Shown piece by piece: positions 27,236-35,804 of a stretch of 64,000 bases of DNA; position 1 is the first letter of the stretch; every line of letters starts with the position of its first letter. The notes under the pieces are model-generated. The model did not search any database, was not told the DNA's origin, and was given only the letters and a program-made list of their open reading frames with translations. The DNA comes from Pseudobdellovibrio exovorus JSS (lineage in GTDB: Bacteria; Bdellovibrionota; Bdellovibrionia; Bdellovibrionales; Bdellovibrionaceae), in NCBI RefSeq assembly GCF_000348725.1, contig NC_020813.1, positions 1,650,248 through 1,714,247 of the forward strand, read 5' to 3'. The position numbers were made by a program, and so were the translations under genes.

Positions 27236-27852
27236 GCTCACAGAATTCAAATAATATCTCACGTAATATTTGGGCCGTCGGACGCAACTATGCCAATCAT
27301 GCCCGTGAACTCAATAACGAGATTCCGACGACGCCAGTTTTCTTTTTGAAATCTGGGAACTGTTTAGAAACAAACTCTGTGATTCACTTACCGACATGGT
27401 CCGCTGAAGTCCACTATGAACTGGAACTGGCACTGTGGCTTGATGAAAACCTCAGCTACAGCCATTTTACTTTAGCCTTAGATTTGACCGCACGTGATGC
27501 CCAAAATCAGGCAAAAGCCAAAGGCCTTCCATGGACACTGGCTAAATCTTTCAAAGGTTCCTGCCCCATTGCCCCGTGGGTAAACCTACAAGAGATTGAG
27601 TCCCTCGACAGCTTGAATTTTGAGCTTTTTATAAACAAACGTTCCGTTCAAAGAGGCCAAAGCCAAGATATGATTTTTAAGCCGCAGGAACTGCTAGAAT
27701 ACGCGAAAAACCACTTCCCTATCACTGCACACGACATCCTTTTAACGGGCACCCCTGAAGGTGTTGGAGCCCTACGTAGTGGCGACAGTTTGGATGCCAT
27801 TTTACAGAGTGAGGACCGCGAGATTTTAACTTGCCATTGGGACGTCATTTAG
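27232..27852 (+). CDS. Fumarylacetoacetate hydrolase family protein
   Basis: A 206-aa FAH-fold enzyme starting at ATG 27232, coupled to the upstream gene. Visible signatures are the opening IWAVGRNYANHARELN, the metal-ligand segment EVHYELELALWL (E-x-E), DLTARDAQNQAKAKGLPWTLAKSFKGSCPIAPW and the C-terminal DILLTGTPEGVGALRSGD. Close relatives act on oxaloacetate, acylpyruvate or catechol breakdown products, with Mg2+ as cofactor. The putA gene follows 45 nt later, but no direct link is evident. Confidence 0.88.
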   Translation: MSSQNSNNISRNIWAVGRNYANHARELNNEIPTTPVFFLKSGNCLETNSVIHLPTWSAEVHYELELALWLDENLSYSHFTLALDLTARDAQNQAKAKGLPWTLAKSFKGSCPIAPWVNLQEIESLDSLNFELFINKRSVQRGQSQDMIFKPQELLEYAKNHFPITAHDILLTGTPEGVGALRSGDSLDAILQSEDREILTCHWDVI

Positions 27853-27897
27853 AGCAAGATTCACCCCGAAATCACAATCATATTTTGGGGGATGTTC

Positions 27898-30846
27898 ATG
27901 CAGGACACGCAAAGCAAAATTTTATCATTAGGCGAAGAGATTCTTAAAAAAATTGAATCTCAATCTAAGGCTTCTTTGTTCTCTAAAGATTTCTGGTACG
28001 GCTCTATCATGGAATGGAGCATGAAAAACGATAAGTTCAAAACGAATATGTTTCGCTTTGTGGACGTATTACCTGCTTTAAATTCTGGTGACGATGTCGC
28101 TAAGCACTTAAAAGAATACTTCTCGGAAGGTGGCAAAACTGAATTGCCAGCTGTCTTCAATGTCGGACTGGGTTTAGGTTCATTGGCCCCAGGCTTGATG
28201 GCTGGTGCGATCAAAAAAAACGTCACCTCAATGGCAAAGATGTTCATCACCGGAGAAAATCCACAGGACGCGCTAACTGTTCTGAAGAAAGCTCGTAAAA
28301 ATAATTTAACTTTCACAGTTGATATCTTAGGTGAAGCGACTCTTTCTGAAAAAGAGGCGATGGATTACCAACGCCGTTATTTAGAACTGATCGAATGGCT
28401 CGCAAAAGACGCGGCGACATGGAATGAGATTCCACAATTAGATCGCGATGCGGATGGATCTATTCCAAAAGTGAATGTCTCTGTAAAAATGTCAGCTCTG
28501 TATTCTCAGATCAATGACAAAGCATGGAATGAAACTAAAACTATCCTGAAAGATCGTCTACGCCCTGTCTTTAAAAAAGGTATGGACCTAGGAGTCTTTA
28601 TCAATTTGGATATGGAGCACTATGGAGTTAAACACCTCACTGTAGAAGTCTTCAAAGAATTAATTAACGAACCGGAATTACGTTCGTATCGTTTCTTCGG
28701 TTGTGTGGTTCAGGCTTACTTGCGTGACTCTTTCCAAGATATTAAAGACCTGACAGAATTCGCCCGTGAGCGCGGAGTTCCATTCACTATACGTCTTGTT
28801 AAAGGTGCTTACTGGGATTCTGAAACCATCGAAGCCAAACAAAAAGATTGGCCAATTCCCGTCTACACCATCAAGGCTGAAAGTGATGCGAACTATGAAG
28901 TTTGTGCCAGTTACTTATTAGAAAATTATAAACACATCCGCGTAGCACTGGCGTCACACAACGTACGTAGCTTATCAGCGGCTTTAGTTAAAGCTGAGCA
29001 ACTAGGTCTTCCTAAAAATGCTTTTGAAATCCAAATGCTTTATGGAATGGCTGAGCCGATTAAAAAAACATTCGCTGACATGGGCTACCGCGTGCGTGAG
29101 TATGCTCCGGTCGGGGAATTGATTCCAGGAATGGCCTACCTTGTTCGTCGTCTTCTTGAAAATACATCTAATGAATCATGGCTGCGTGGCAAGTTTGCTG
29201 AAGACAAAACACCTGCGGAACTTCTAAAAGATCCGTCAGTGGGTTTAACACCAACGTCCCCACTGCCAGTAAAAAAAGAAGGTTTGTTTTATAACGAAGC
29301 CCTATTGGATTTTGCCGTGGCTGAAGTTCGTCAGCAAACTTTAGCGGCTTTAGATCAACTGCGCCGCCAGTTACCAGTAAAGGTTTTACCTGTTGTTGCT
29401 GGGCAGGCCTTAACAACTGAAAAAATCTATCAGCGTAAAAATCCATCTTTGATTTCACAAACTGTTGCTGAAGTTCAAATGGCAGATAACGCTATGGCTG
29501 AAAAAGCAATTCAGGCTGCACACAAAGCTTACGCTTCTTGGAAGAAAGTCAGTGCCACTGAACGCGCGGCTATTTTGGATAAAGCTGCAGATCTGATGCT
29601 GAAAAAACGCTATCAGTTAATGGCCACGCAAGTTTTAGAAGTTGGAAAACCGTGGGCTGAAGCTGATGGTGATATCTGTGAAGCTATTGACTTTTTACGT
29701 TACTACGCACGCCACATGCGTGAACTCGCTCACCCATTACGCGTAGGACACGCCCCTGGTGAAATCAGCCAATACATTTACAAACCTCGTGGTGTCGTCA
29801 CCGTGATTGCTCCATGGAACTTCCCACTGGCGATCCTTGCTGGACAAGTGACAGCCGCGATTGTCACTGGAAACACAGTGGTGATGAAGCCTGCAGAACA
29901 AAGTTCATTAGTCGCTCAAGGTCTTTTTGATATTCTAAAAGAAGCCGGATTACCGACGTCTGTAGTTGAGTTTTTACCTGGATATGGTGAAGAAGTTGGT
30001 GACTACCTTGTTAAACATCCATTAACGACAACAATTGCATTCACAGGTTCTAAAGCTGTAGGTCTTATGATCCTGAAAAATGCCGCTGAGGTGAAAGCCG
30101 GACAGCAACACGTCAAACGCTGCATTATCGAAATGGGTGGAAAAAATGCCCTAATCATCGATAACGATGCCGATCTAGATGAAGCCGTTGATGCGGTTCT
30201 TTACTCAGCTTTTGGGTTTTCAGGACAAAAATGCTCAGCCGCTTCACGCGTGATTGTATTAGATGAAGTTTATGAAAAATTCACTGAACGCCTTGTTGAA
30301 GCTGCACGCTCAATTAAAATTGCCTCTAGTGAAAATCCTGATGCTTATCTTGGACCTGTTGTAGACGAAGAGGCTTACACGCGTTTGATGAATACTATCC
30401 AACAAGCTGAGCAGAAATACACAGTCCTTTTCAAAGGCGAATCTCCTGTCGGAGGATACTATGCCCCGATCACAATTTTAGGAAATGTTCAGGCTAATGA
30501 CGATGTCGCTCAAAATGAATTTTTTGGTCCTATCATGGCTTTAGTCAAAGCACGCGACTTAGATCATGCTATCGAAATTGCGAATTCTACTGAGTATGCT
30601 TTAACAGGCGGGTTGTTTTCACGTTCACCTGCTAATATTGAAAAAGTAAAAAAAGAATTAGAAGTTGGTAACATGTACATCAACCGCGGTATCACAGGTG
30701 CTATGGTGGAACGCCATCCCTTTGGTGGTTTTAAAATGTCAGGCATCGGATCAAAAACAGGTGGACCAGACTATTTAAGACAGTTCATGGAGCCCATCGT
30801 TGTAACTGAGAACACGATGAGACGCGGCTTTGCTCCTGAAGAATAA
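27898..30846 (+). CDS. putA: Bifunctional proline dehydrogenase / P5C dehydrogenase PutA
   Basis: A 982-aa short PutA. The N-terminal FAD proline dehydrogenase domain (about 80-470) includes INLDMEHYGVKHLTVEV and TIRLVKGAYWDSET. The aldehyde dehydrogenase domain (about 490-970) has WNFPLAILAGQV, IAFTGSKAVGLMI, the Glu motif IEMGGKNALIID and the catalytic Cys in GFSGQKCSAASRV. It lacks the N-terminal ribbon-helix-helix of regulatory PutAs. Proline is converted to glutamate and the intermediate is channelled. GGGGG precedes ATG 27898; an ATG at 27892 abuts it too closely. The 3' end overlaps the convergent rhomboid gene by 72 nt. Confidence 0.96.
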   Translation: MQDTQSKILSLGEEILKKIESQSKASLFSKDFWYGSIMEWSMKNDKFKTNMFRFVDVLPALNSGDDVAKHLKEYFSEGGKTELPAVFNVGLGLGSLAPGLMAGAIKKNVTSMAKMFITGENPQDALTVLKKARKNNLTFTVDILGEATLSEKEAMDYQRRYLELIEWLAKDAATWNEIPQLDRDADGSIPKVNVSVKMSALYSQINDKAWNETKTILKDRLRPVFKKGMDLGVFINLDMEHYGVKHLTVEVFKELINEPELRSYRFFGCVVQAYLRDSFQDIKDLTEFARERGVPFTIRLVKGAYWDSETIEAKQKDWPIPVYTIKAESDANYEVCASYLLENYKHIRVALASHNVRSLSAALVKAEQLGLPKNAFEIQMLYGMAEPIKKTFADMGYRVREYAPVGELIPGMAYLVRRLLENTSNESWLRGKFAEDKTPAELLKDPSVGLTPTSPLPVKKEGLFYNEALLDFAVAEVRQQTLAALDQLRRQLPVKVLPVVAGQALTTEKIYQRKNPSLISQTVAEVQMADNAMAEKAIQAAHKAYASWKKVSATERAAILDKAADLMLKKRYQLMATQVLEVGKPWAEADGDICEAIDFLRYYARHMRELAHPLRVGHAPGEISQYIYKPRGVVTVIAPWNFPLAILAGQVTAAIVTGNTVVMKPAEQSSLVAQGLFDILKEAGLPTSVVEFLPGYGEEVGDYLVKHPLTTTIAFTGSKAVGLMILKNAAEVKAGQQHVKRCIIEMGGKNALIIDNDADLDEAVDAVLYSAFGFSGQKCSAASRVIVLDEVYEKFTERLVEAARSIKIASSENPDAYLGPVVDEEAYTRLMNTIQQAEQKYTVLFKGESPVGGYYAPITILGNVQANDDVAQNEFFGPIMALVKARDLDHAIEIANSTEYALTGGLFSRSPANIEKVKKELEVGNMYINRGITGAMVERHPFGGFKMSGIGSKTGGPDYLRQFMEPIVVTENTMRRGFAPEE

Positions 30847-31722
30847 GTAAAAGGTTCCCAAGGCAAATCCCATCAATGCCCCACCAACGTGTGCTGAAAC
30901 GGCCACGTTGGCGGCTACTCCAGTGGGTTCCCACAAAAGAGTCACAAAGTCCGAGATTAGAAAAACGGGAAACAGAAAAAATACCGGTAAATAAATTTGC
31001 CCATAACCATTTTTGACCGGAGCAATCAAATAACCCCACGGCATCAATCGGTTTCCATTAGTCGCCAGTAAGAAACTCATAAGTCCACTGGCGGCTGCAC
31101 TCGCGCCGACAACAGCCATGCCACCTGTTTTATCAACAAGCAAAAAGGCCACGCCTCCAGCGAATCCTGAGAATAGATACACCGTCATCAACCATGTTTC
31201 ACTGACACGCTTTTCAAGGTATCGCAATAACATAAAGATCACGAGCATATTACCTAACAAATGCATAAAGGACCCATGAATAAACTGATAGGTCACCCAA
31301 GACCATGGCGATAACTCGAAAGAACTTAAACCAAATTGATACTGAACTGAATTCAAATAGCTTTTATAAAATCCGGAAATAACTTCGCGATTTTCTGCGA
31401 TCTGAACTTGGTCTCCTGTAAACGGATACGTTTCTACTCGCTTCCAAAAACGTTCGTCTTTAAGAGCTGAAAAATAAATTTGCGCAGCACTGCCCTTTAG
31501 ATTTTTGACTTCTACAGGATCTAAGGTTTGAACATACATCTCGGCAACAGAGTTTTTAAATTTTTCATCATTGAGTATCTGTAAAGTATCTCGTGCCGGC
31601 CAAGAATCATAAATAATCGCAGTCACAACATAAAGAGTTATATTTAAAATCAAAACGGCCCATGAAAGGCTCCATTCCGGTTTCTTTAAATTAAGCTCTT
31701 TAAAATCACCTGGAAAAATCAC
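30775..31722 (-). CDS. Rhomboid-family intramembrane protein
   Basis: A 315-aa polytopic protein with one N-terminal segment, a soluble loop of about 110 residues, then a six-helix rhomboid core. Motifs: WVTYQFIHGSFMHLLGNMLV (conserved HxxxxHLxxN), the nucleophile region GMAVVGASAAASG with Ser in GAS (canonical GxSG is altered to GASA), and the catalytic His in VSAHVGGALMGFALG. A Ser-His dyad therefore looks intact. The last 72 nt are antisense to the end of putA. The start overlaps the end of the RDD gene by 4 nt, so they form one operon. Confidence 0.88.
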   Translation of the reverse strand: MIFPGDFKELNLKKPEWSLSWAVLILNITLYVVTAIIYDSWPARDTLQILNDEKFKNSVAEMYVQTLDPVEVKNLKGSAAQIYFSALKDERFWKRVETYPFTGDQVQIAENREVISGFYKSYLNSVQYQFGLSSFELSPWSWVTYQFIHGSFMHLLGNMLVIFMLLRYLEKRVSETWLMTVYLFSGFAGGVAFLLVDKTGGMAVVGASAAASGLMSFLLATNGNRLMPWGYLIAPVKNGYGQIYLPVFFLFPVFLISDFVTLLWEPTGVAANVAVSAHVGGALMGFALGTFYLFFRSKAASHRVLSYNDGLHELS

Positions 31723-32957
31723 ATACTCTCCAGTAGATCTAATATTTTTTGGTTTGCACTTTCTGTATTAATAATATCTTCGACTTTATCTTCAGATGAA
31801 AAGCTCGCAGGGACACGACGTGGCTGTTGCTGTGAACTCATCTGCCATAACAGTTCAGAAATTTGATACTTCCTCACCTGTTTGATATGTTGATGACGGG
31901 CCACGTGTTTGAAGTTTTCTGCTAACTCCGTATCTTTATCTAAAAGAATCCCCACTTCATAGCGTAAGACATCAGATAAGATATCCTTTCCTACAAGGCT
32001 ACTGTAGAGCTTTTCGGTCTCGTCATATTGAAAAGCTCTGGCGACCCGACAACCTAAAGACAGTTTATCATAGTCCTCTTCAGACTCGTTCACACACGCT
32101 TGGTTCTTATATAACAGCTCTTTCGCATCATCGACGGCCGTCAAAGATTTTGCATAATACGCCAAACTCGTATCACCTTTTTTCTGCCTCCAAAGGACAA
32201 AATCAGACTCCCTGTCTAGGCACTCGTCTGACAATTGGTTAACGATATTCATCGCGATCGCTACAGGTAATCTTTCTGTAGCAGGAACATCTGCCATAGC
32301 TTCACAAAAGAAAGACTGCTCTTTAAAGGCGTTGAAACTTAGGTTTCGATCTACTATTTTTTCGTAATTCTGCCAGATCATGGCCGAAAACAGAAAACCC
32401 ACAAACAAACTCAACGTCACGGTGAATGACTGCCAATAGCGGTATTCTTTTTCAAAACCCAAATGGACTTCACTGTCTTTACGACTCACCACAGTGACAT
32501 CAGCAATGCGATCATAAAAAGTTCTTCTAGATCTATTTGTCATGACAGACAAGAATGGTATAGCCAGAAACAAAAAGCTGAACCAGAAACCTATTTGCCT
32601 TAAAAGAATCCGAAAGAATATGAAACTGTCTGATTCGCCAAAGTCGAACTGAATTTTCAAAAAGAATTGTCCCGGAGTCGCCTTGGCCACCGCCACGAAT
32701 AAACTCTGTAGCACGCTGAAATAGATGACATAGACAAACGATGCCAAAATAAAAAATAGAAAGTTTTCCGGTGCTAAGGGATGGGATCTCCAAAAATCAA
32801 AACCATTTCGAAATGTCAGATACAGAAAAAATAACACAAAAGGTGATAACACCAAGTAATCAATAACAAATGAAAAAAATCGATCCATCAAATGTGCTGG
32901 AGCAAATTTAACTTTACGTGGAGTGCCTTGTTCAGAAGAAAAATCAGGAAATACCAT
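31719..32957 (-). CDS. RDD-family membrane protein with C-terminal soluble domain
   Basis: A 412-aa protein. The N-terminal RDD domain (about 20-160) has FAPAHLMDRFFSFVIDYLVLS, ATPGQFFLKIQF and RTFYDRIADVTVVSRK. A further membrane helix lies near 180-198. The remaining 210 residues are soluble, helical and Cys-containing (CEAMADVP, CLDRES, CVNESEED, CRVARAF), perhaps TPR-like in the periplasm. No SD is seen, and a perfect 12-bp inverted repeat ends one base before the ATG. It is coupled to the rhomboid gene. Role unknown. Confidence 0.85.
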   Translation of the reverse strand: MVFPDFSSEQGTPRKVKFAPAHLMDRFFSFVIDYLVLSPFVLFFLYLTFRNGFDFWRSHPLAPENFLFFILASFVYVIYFSVLQSLFVAVAKATPGQFFLKIQFDFGESDSFIFFRILLRQIGFWFSFLFLAIPFLSVMTNRSRRTFYDRIADVTVVSRKDSEVHLGFEKEYRYWQSFTVTLSLFVGFLFSAMIWQNYEKIVDRNLSFNAFKEQSFFCEAMADVPATERLPVAIAMNIVNQLSDECLDRESDFVLWRQKKGDTSLAYYAKSLTAVDDAKELLYKNQACVNESEEDYDKLSLGCRVARAFQYDETEKLYSSLVGKDILSDVLRYEVGILLDKDTELAENFKHVARHQHIKQVRKYQISELLWQMSSQQQPRRVPASFSSEDKVEDIINTESANQKILDLLESM

Positions 32958-32996
32958 ACTGTTTTATCGGCACAATGAATGCGGCGATAAAACAGT
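32958..32996 (-). promoter_or_regulatory. 12-bp inverted repeat abutting the RDD start codon
   Basis: Arms ACTGTTTTATCG (32958-32969) and CGATAAAACAGT (32985-32996) with a 15-nt loop lie between the stop of the upstream gene (33020) and the ATG at 32957. No T-tract follows, so a plain terminator is unlikely; translation control or RNA processing is possible. Confidence 0.6.
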
Positions 32997-33019
32997 TTCA
33001 CTACTATTATTTTTATTTT

Positions 33020-33535
33020 TTACTGAATCTCGATATTGAGCACGCGACCTTGGTCGTTACGCTCGATGCTGACTTTGCCAATCTCTTGGCCTTGGCTATT
33101 TTTGAGTAAAATATTTTCGTGCTGAGCATCTGAATTTACAACTTCATACGACTGAGCATCTTTGAATACAGAACCATGTTGTTTGATCAACTGATCTGTT
33201 TTTAGAGTCACTGGAGTTTGATTTGGTAAAAGTGCAATTTTAAGCAACTTACCATTCACCACGCTGGCTTCGTACTTACCTTCTAGGGCTCCGAAAAGCA
33301 GCTTTTCCTGTAAGTTTGGTTTTTTACCAATAAGAATTTTTCCAGATGGGTCTTGAGCCACTGTTTTTGCTAACTCTTGCTCCCATTTGATTTGTTCTGG
33401 CTGAAATCGTTCACCAACATTAGCAACGCCACGATTTTGTTCTTGAGAAGAGTTTTGGATCACTAATTCGTTCACAGCAACAGCACCCGCTACCACCATA
33501 AACAATGTCAGACCGATCTTTTTTCTTTGATTCAT
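33020..33535 (-). CDS. Exported protein, function unknown
   Basis: A 171-aa protein with one N-terminal hydrophobic segment (about 7-24) that works as signal anchor or signal peptide, then a 145-residue periplasmic part. That part is rich in Gln and Asn, with alternating beta-like segments (LFGALEGKYEASVVNGKLLK, ILLKNSQGQEIGKVSIERN). It has no Cys or catalytic motif that I can see. It is upstream of the RDD-rhomboid pair on the same strand, but the 12-bp inverted repeat intervenes. Family not recognised. Confidence 0.7.
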   Translation of the reverse strand: MNQRKKIGLTLFMVVAGAVAVNELVIQNSSQEQNRGVANVGERFQPEQIKWEQELAKTVAQDPSGKILIGKKPNLQEKLLFGALEGKYEASVVNGKLLKIALLPNQTPVTLKTDQLIKQHGSVFKDAQSYEVVNSDAQHENILLKNSQGQEIGKVSIERNDQGRVLNIEIQ

Positions 33536-33589
33536 ACAATCATTCTACCTTATCTCAATTCAAAATACGAGTCGCATTTCTTCAGTTGA

Positions 33590-33623
33590 TACAAAAAGAA
33601 ACGGCCCGACAAACAGCGGGCCG
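33590..33623 (-). terminator. Terminator after the Fis-type regulator
   Basis: CGGCCCG (33602-33608) and CGGGCCG (33617-33623) form a perfect 7-bp GC stem. Leftwards it is followed by TTTCTTTTTG. Confidence 0.85.
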
Positions 33624-33652
33624 CATCTTAAACTGCTAAATGATCTAAGCGA

Positions 33653-34090
33653 TTAAGCTGCAACCACTTTGCGTCGACGTGCTTGGGAGGGGTCGATGTG
33701 ATACTGTTTAACTTTTCTGTAAAGAGTCGCGCGGCCAATACCTAGAGCTTTTGCAGCTTCAGTTAGGTTACCTTTATACTGCGTGATAGCAGCTTCGATA
33801 GCCTTAGCCTCGATATCTTCCATTTTTTGTACTTTAACCGTCTCTGTTTGAGGAGTTGGGAAAGCCACAACGTTACTGCCGGCAGTTTCTACCGTCACAG
33901 GATTTGTACCAGTAGATAATGATGGTACGCCATTAACTAATTGCGAACGGAAAAATGGGTTATCTAATCCCTCTCTCCACTGCTGGCCCGAGTAAGTATA
34001 AAAACTCACATCCTGACCTTCACATGATTTTTTCACTTTTTCTGCAACCTCAGGGTTTTCACTTACGATGTAGACAAACGAACGAGCCAT
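33653..34090 (-). CDS. Fis-type DNA-binding regulator with receiver-like remnant
   Basis: A 145-aa protein. The C-terminal third (about 93-131) is a Fis helix-turn-helix, AAITQYKGNLTEAAKALGIG then RATLYRKVKQY, as found at the end of NtrC-type activators. The first 35 residues (SFVYIVSENPEVAEKVKKSC) look like the opening strand-helix of a receiver domain without the phospho-acceptor Asp, and the AAA+ module is absent. A basic tail ARRRKVVAA ends the protein. GGAGGAGG precedes the ATG. A perfect 11-bp direct repeat lies about 120-145 nt upstream. It may be a small nucleoid or promoter-binding factor; targets are unknown. Confidence 0.8.
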   Translation of the reverse strand: MARSFVYIVSENPEVAEKVKKSCEGQDVSFYTYSGQQWREGLDNPFFRSQLVNGVPSLSTGTNPVTVETAGSNVVAFPTPQTETVKVQKMEDIEAKAIEAAITQYKGNLTEAAKALGIGRATLYRKVKQYHIDPSQARRRKVVAA

Positions 34091-34206
34091 ATGGCCTCCT
34101 CCTCAATATTTAAAATGAATCAAGTGACTCACAATGAATGTATCGGTTTGATAACCAGAAAAGATGAGGGCCAGTTTGCAAAATAATTTATTTTTATAGA
34201 ATTTTG

Positions 34207-34232
34207 TTGATACGTCTTATATTGATACGTCT
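34207..34232. promoter_or_regulatory. 11-bp direct repeat upstream of the Fis-type gene
   Basis: TTGATACGTCT occurs perfectly at 34207-34217 and 34222-34232, with a period of 15 bp. It lies at the end of the PAP2 gene and 117 nt upstream of the regulator's ATG. It may be an operator; the binder is unknown. Confidence 0.5.
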
Positions 34233-34950
34233 AAAACGAATATACGTAGTTTAAGCCCTGATACCCTTGACTTAGGACGGGAGTCAGCCTTCCGTAACTA
34301 CGACTACTGCTTATGGTAGCTTCGCTCGGTTCGTAGGCCGCGCGTCCCATTAGAAAACCAATAAAGGCCCCTGCTACCACATCGCTAGCCCAATGCATAT
34401 CATCCGCCATGCGGGATAACCCCACTCCCACCGCTAAAGGATAAGCTATAACGGCTGCCTTCCACCCATAAGCATAAGAGACACTGGTCGCCGTAGCGAA
34501 AGCTGTCGCCGTATGCCCAGAGGGAAAAGACTCATAGCGATTTTTATTCCCTGGCCGTGGTCGACCAAATGAGTACTTCATCAGTGTCGTTGTTGTCGTT
34601 TGCCATGCAAGGGCGCGCACATGGCTTTGCCAATTTTCAGAGTTATCATCAAAGAAATACTGTAGACCGATAATCGTAGCACCAGCGGCACCACTTCCTA
34701 AAACTAAATCTCCAAGAGCTGACACAGAACGTGGCATCTTCTGATGTTGCTTCCACTCTTCACGATAGCGATTATCTTGTGGTTCTGTGGCTACAGACGC
34801 GAAGGTCCCCATAACCAATACACTCAATGAGGTCTGATCTGTCAGTCGACCCCATACTCGATCAATATTTTTTTCTTTAAATGTCGGCAGCTCTTCCGCA
34901 TGAAGATTTGCTGTAAGAAATAAGATGAAGAACAAAAAAAATGAGCGCAT
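34231..34950 (-). CDS. PAP2-family phosphatase, exported
   Basis: A 239-aa protein with a signal peptide (MRSFFLFFILFLTANLHAEE) and the three acid-phosphatase motifs KYSFGRPRPG, PSGHTATAFA and SRMADDMHWASDVVAGAFIG. The mature part keeps a hydrophobic character, so it may be membrane-associated in the periplasm. Such enzymes dephosphorylate phosphatidate, undecaprenyl-PP or lipid A; the substrate is not decidable here. The start codon lies inside a terminator hairpin and no SD is visible. Confidence 0.88.
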   Translation of the reverse strand: MRSFFLFFILFLTANLHAEELPTFKEKNIDRVWGRLTDQTSLSVLVMGTFASVATEPQDNRYREEWKQHQKMPRSVSALGDLVLGSGAAGATIIGLQYFFDDNSENWQSHVRALAWQTTTTTLMKYSFGRPRPGNKNRYESFPSGHTATAFATATSVSYAYGWKAAVIAYPLAVGVGLSRMADDMHWASDVVAGAFIGFLMGRAAYEPSEATISSSRSYGRLTPVLSQGYQGLNYVYSF

Positions 34951-34970
34951 AAAAAATTATGCGCTCATTT
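34930..34970 (-). terminator. Terminator hairpin overlapping the PAP2 start codon
   Basis: Perfect 14-bp inverted arms at 34939-34952 and 34957-34970, loop AAAA, core ATGAGCGCAT. Leftwards a run of T follows, which is also codons 4-6 of the PAP2 gene. It lies 33 nt after the stop of the acidic protein gene. Confidence 0.85.
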
Positions 34971-35002
34971 CAATAAGCAAGTCTATGTTGTTTTACTAAA
35001 AA

Positions 35003-35575
35003 CTATCTTCTGCCAGATTTAATCTTAACTTGTAGTTTTGAAATTAAGTGTACGGCCATTTTTTCTTGAACCTTACACATTTTCAACTCATCACGACGAT
35101 AAGATCTTTGAGACGGAGTCAAAGTACCTGTTTCAAGCTCCATCTCGTAATCCATTTTGCTAGCGCGGATACCTTCTAGCTCTTTAGATTGTTGTTTGAA
35201 TAATTTCGTTACTCCACTTACTGGAGCTACTTCAATCCACTCTTCTTTTTGACGATACCAAGAAACCATACGTAAAAAGCGAGCTTTGTTTTTAGCTAAT
35301 GTAAATTGAGGAAATGAAGCCTCATTCAAATCTAAAATATTATCTACAGCATCAAAATCAAAATCGTTTTCTTCATCGAAATTGAACCCACCAGCTTGAG
35401 CTAACTTTTCCAGCTCTAAAGCGGCTTCAGCCTCTTCACGTGCTCTTAAAGACTCACTTGATTCATCATCAGAGTCTAAATCGTCATTATCCGTGTCAAT
35501 TTCACGCTCGATTTTTTTAAACTCTTTTTCGTCTACATTTTTATTGATCGCTGCCGTAATATCAGTCGTGGACAT
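35003..35575 (-). CDS. Acidic two-part hypothetical protein
   Basis: A 190-aa cytoplasmic protein. The N-terminal half is strongly acidic and probably disordered (IEREIDTDNDDLDSDDESSE, then FNFDEENDFDFDAVDNI). The C-terminal half is basic and helical (ARFLRMVSWYRQKEEWIEVA to the end KLQVKIKSGRR). GGGGGAG lies at SD distance before ATG 35575. A strong terminator follows. The acidic-basic split suggests a protein-binding or nucleic-acid role, but no family is recognised. Confidence 0.75.
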   Translation of the reverse strand: MSTTDITAAINKNVDEKEFKKIEREIDTDNDDLDSDDESSESLRAREEAEAALELEKLAQAGGFNFDEENDFDFDAVDNILDLNEASFPQFTLAKNKARFLRMVSWYRQKEEWIEVAPVSGVTKLFKQQSKELEGIRASKMDYEMELETGTLTPSQRSYRRDELKMCKVQEKMAVHLISKLQVKIKSGRR

Positions 35576-35804
35576 ATAATCTCCCCCGTTTTGAAAAGAA
35601 GACCCTTTATACTCTATTTGACCTCATGTCGCAATATGTCAAACCAGTTTTAATTGTTTAACGTGTAAAAAATTTAAATTTTAGCGACTTCCTTTGTTGC
35701 AAGGCCTGTCGTCTCTATCTAGAGTATTCAAACTAGTGATGGACAGTGCTAGGTGAGGCGCTGTGGATATATAGAGCTTGGATAAAAGCTACTATGGAGG
35801 GGAT

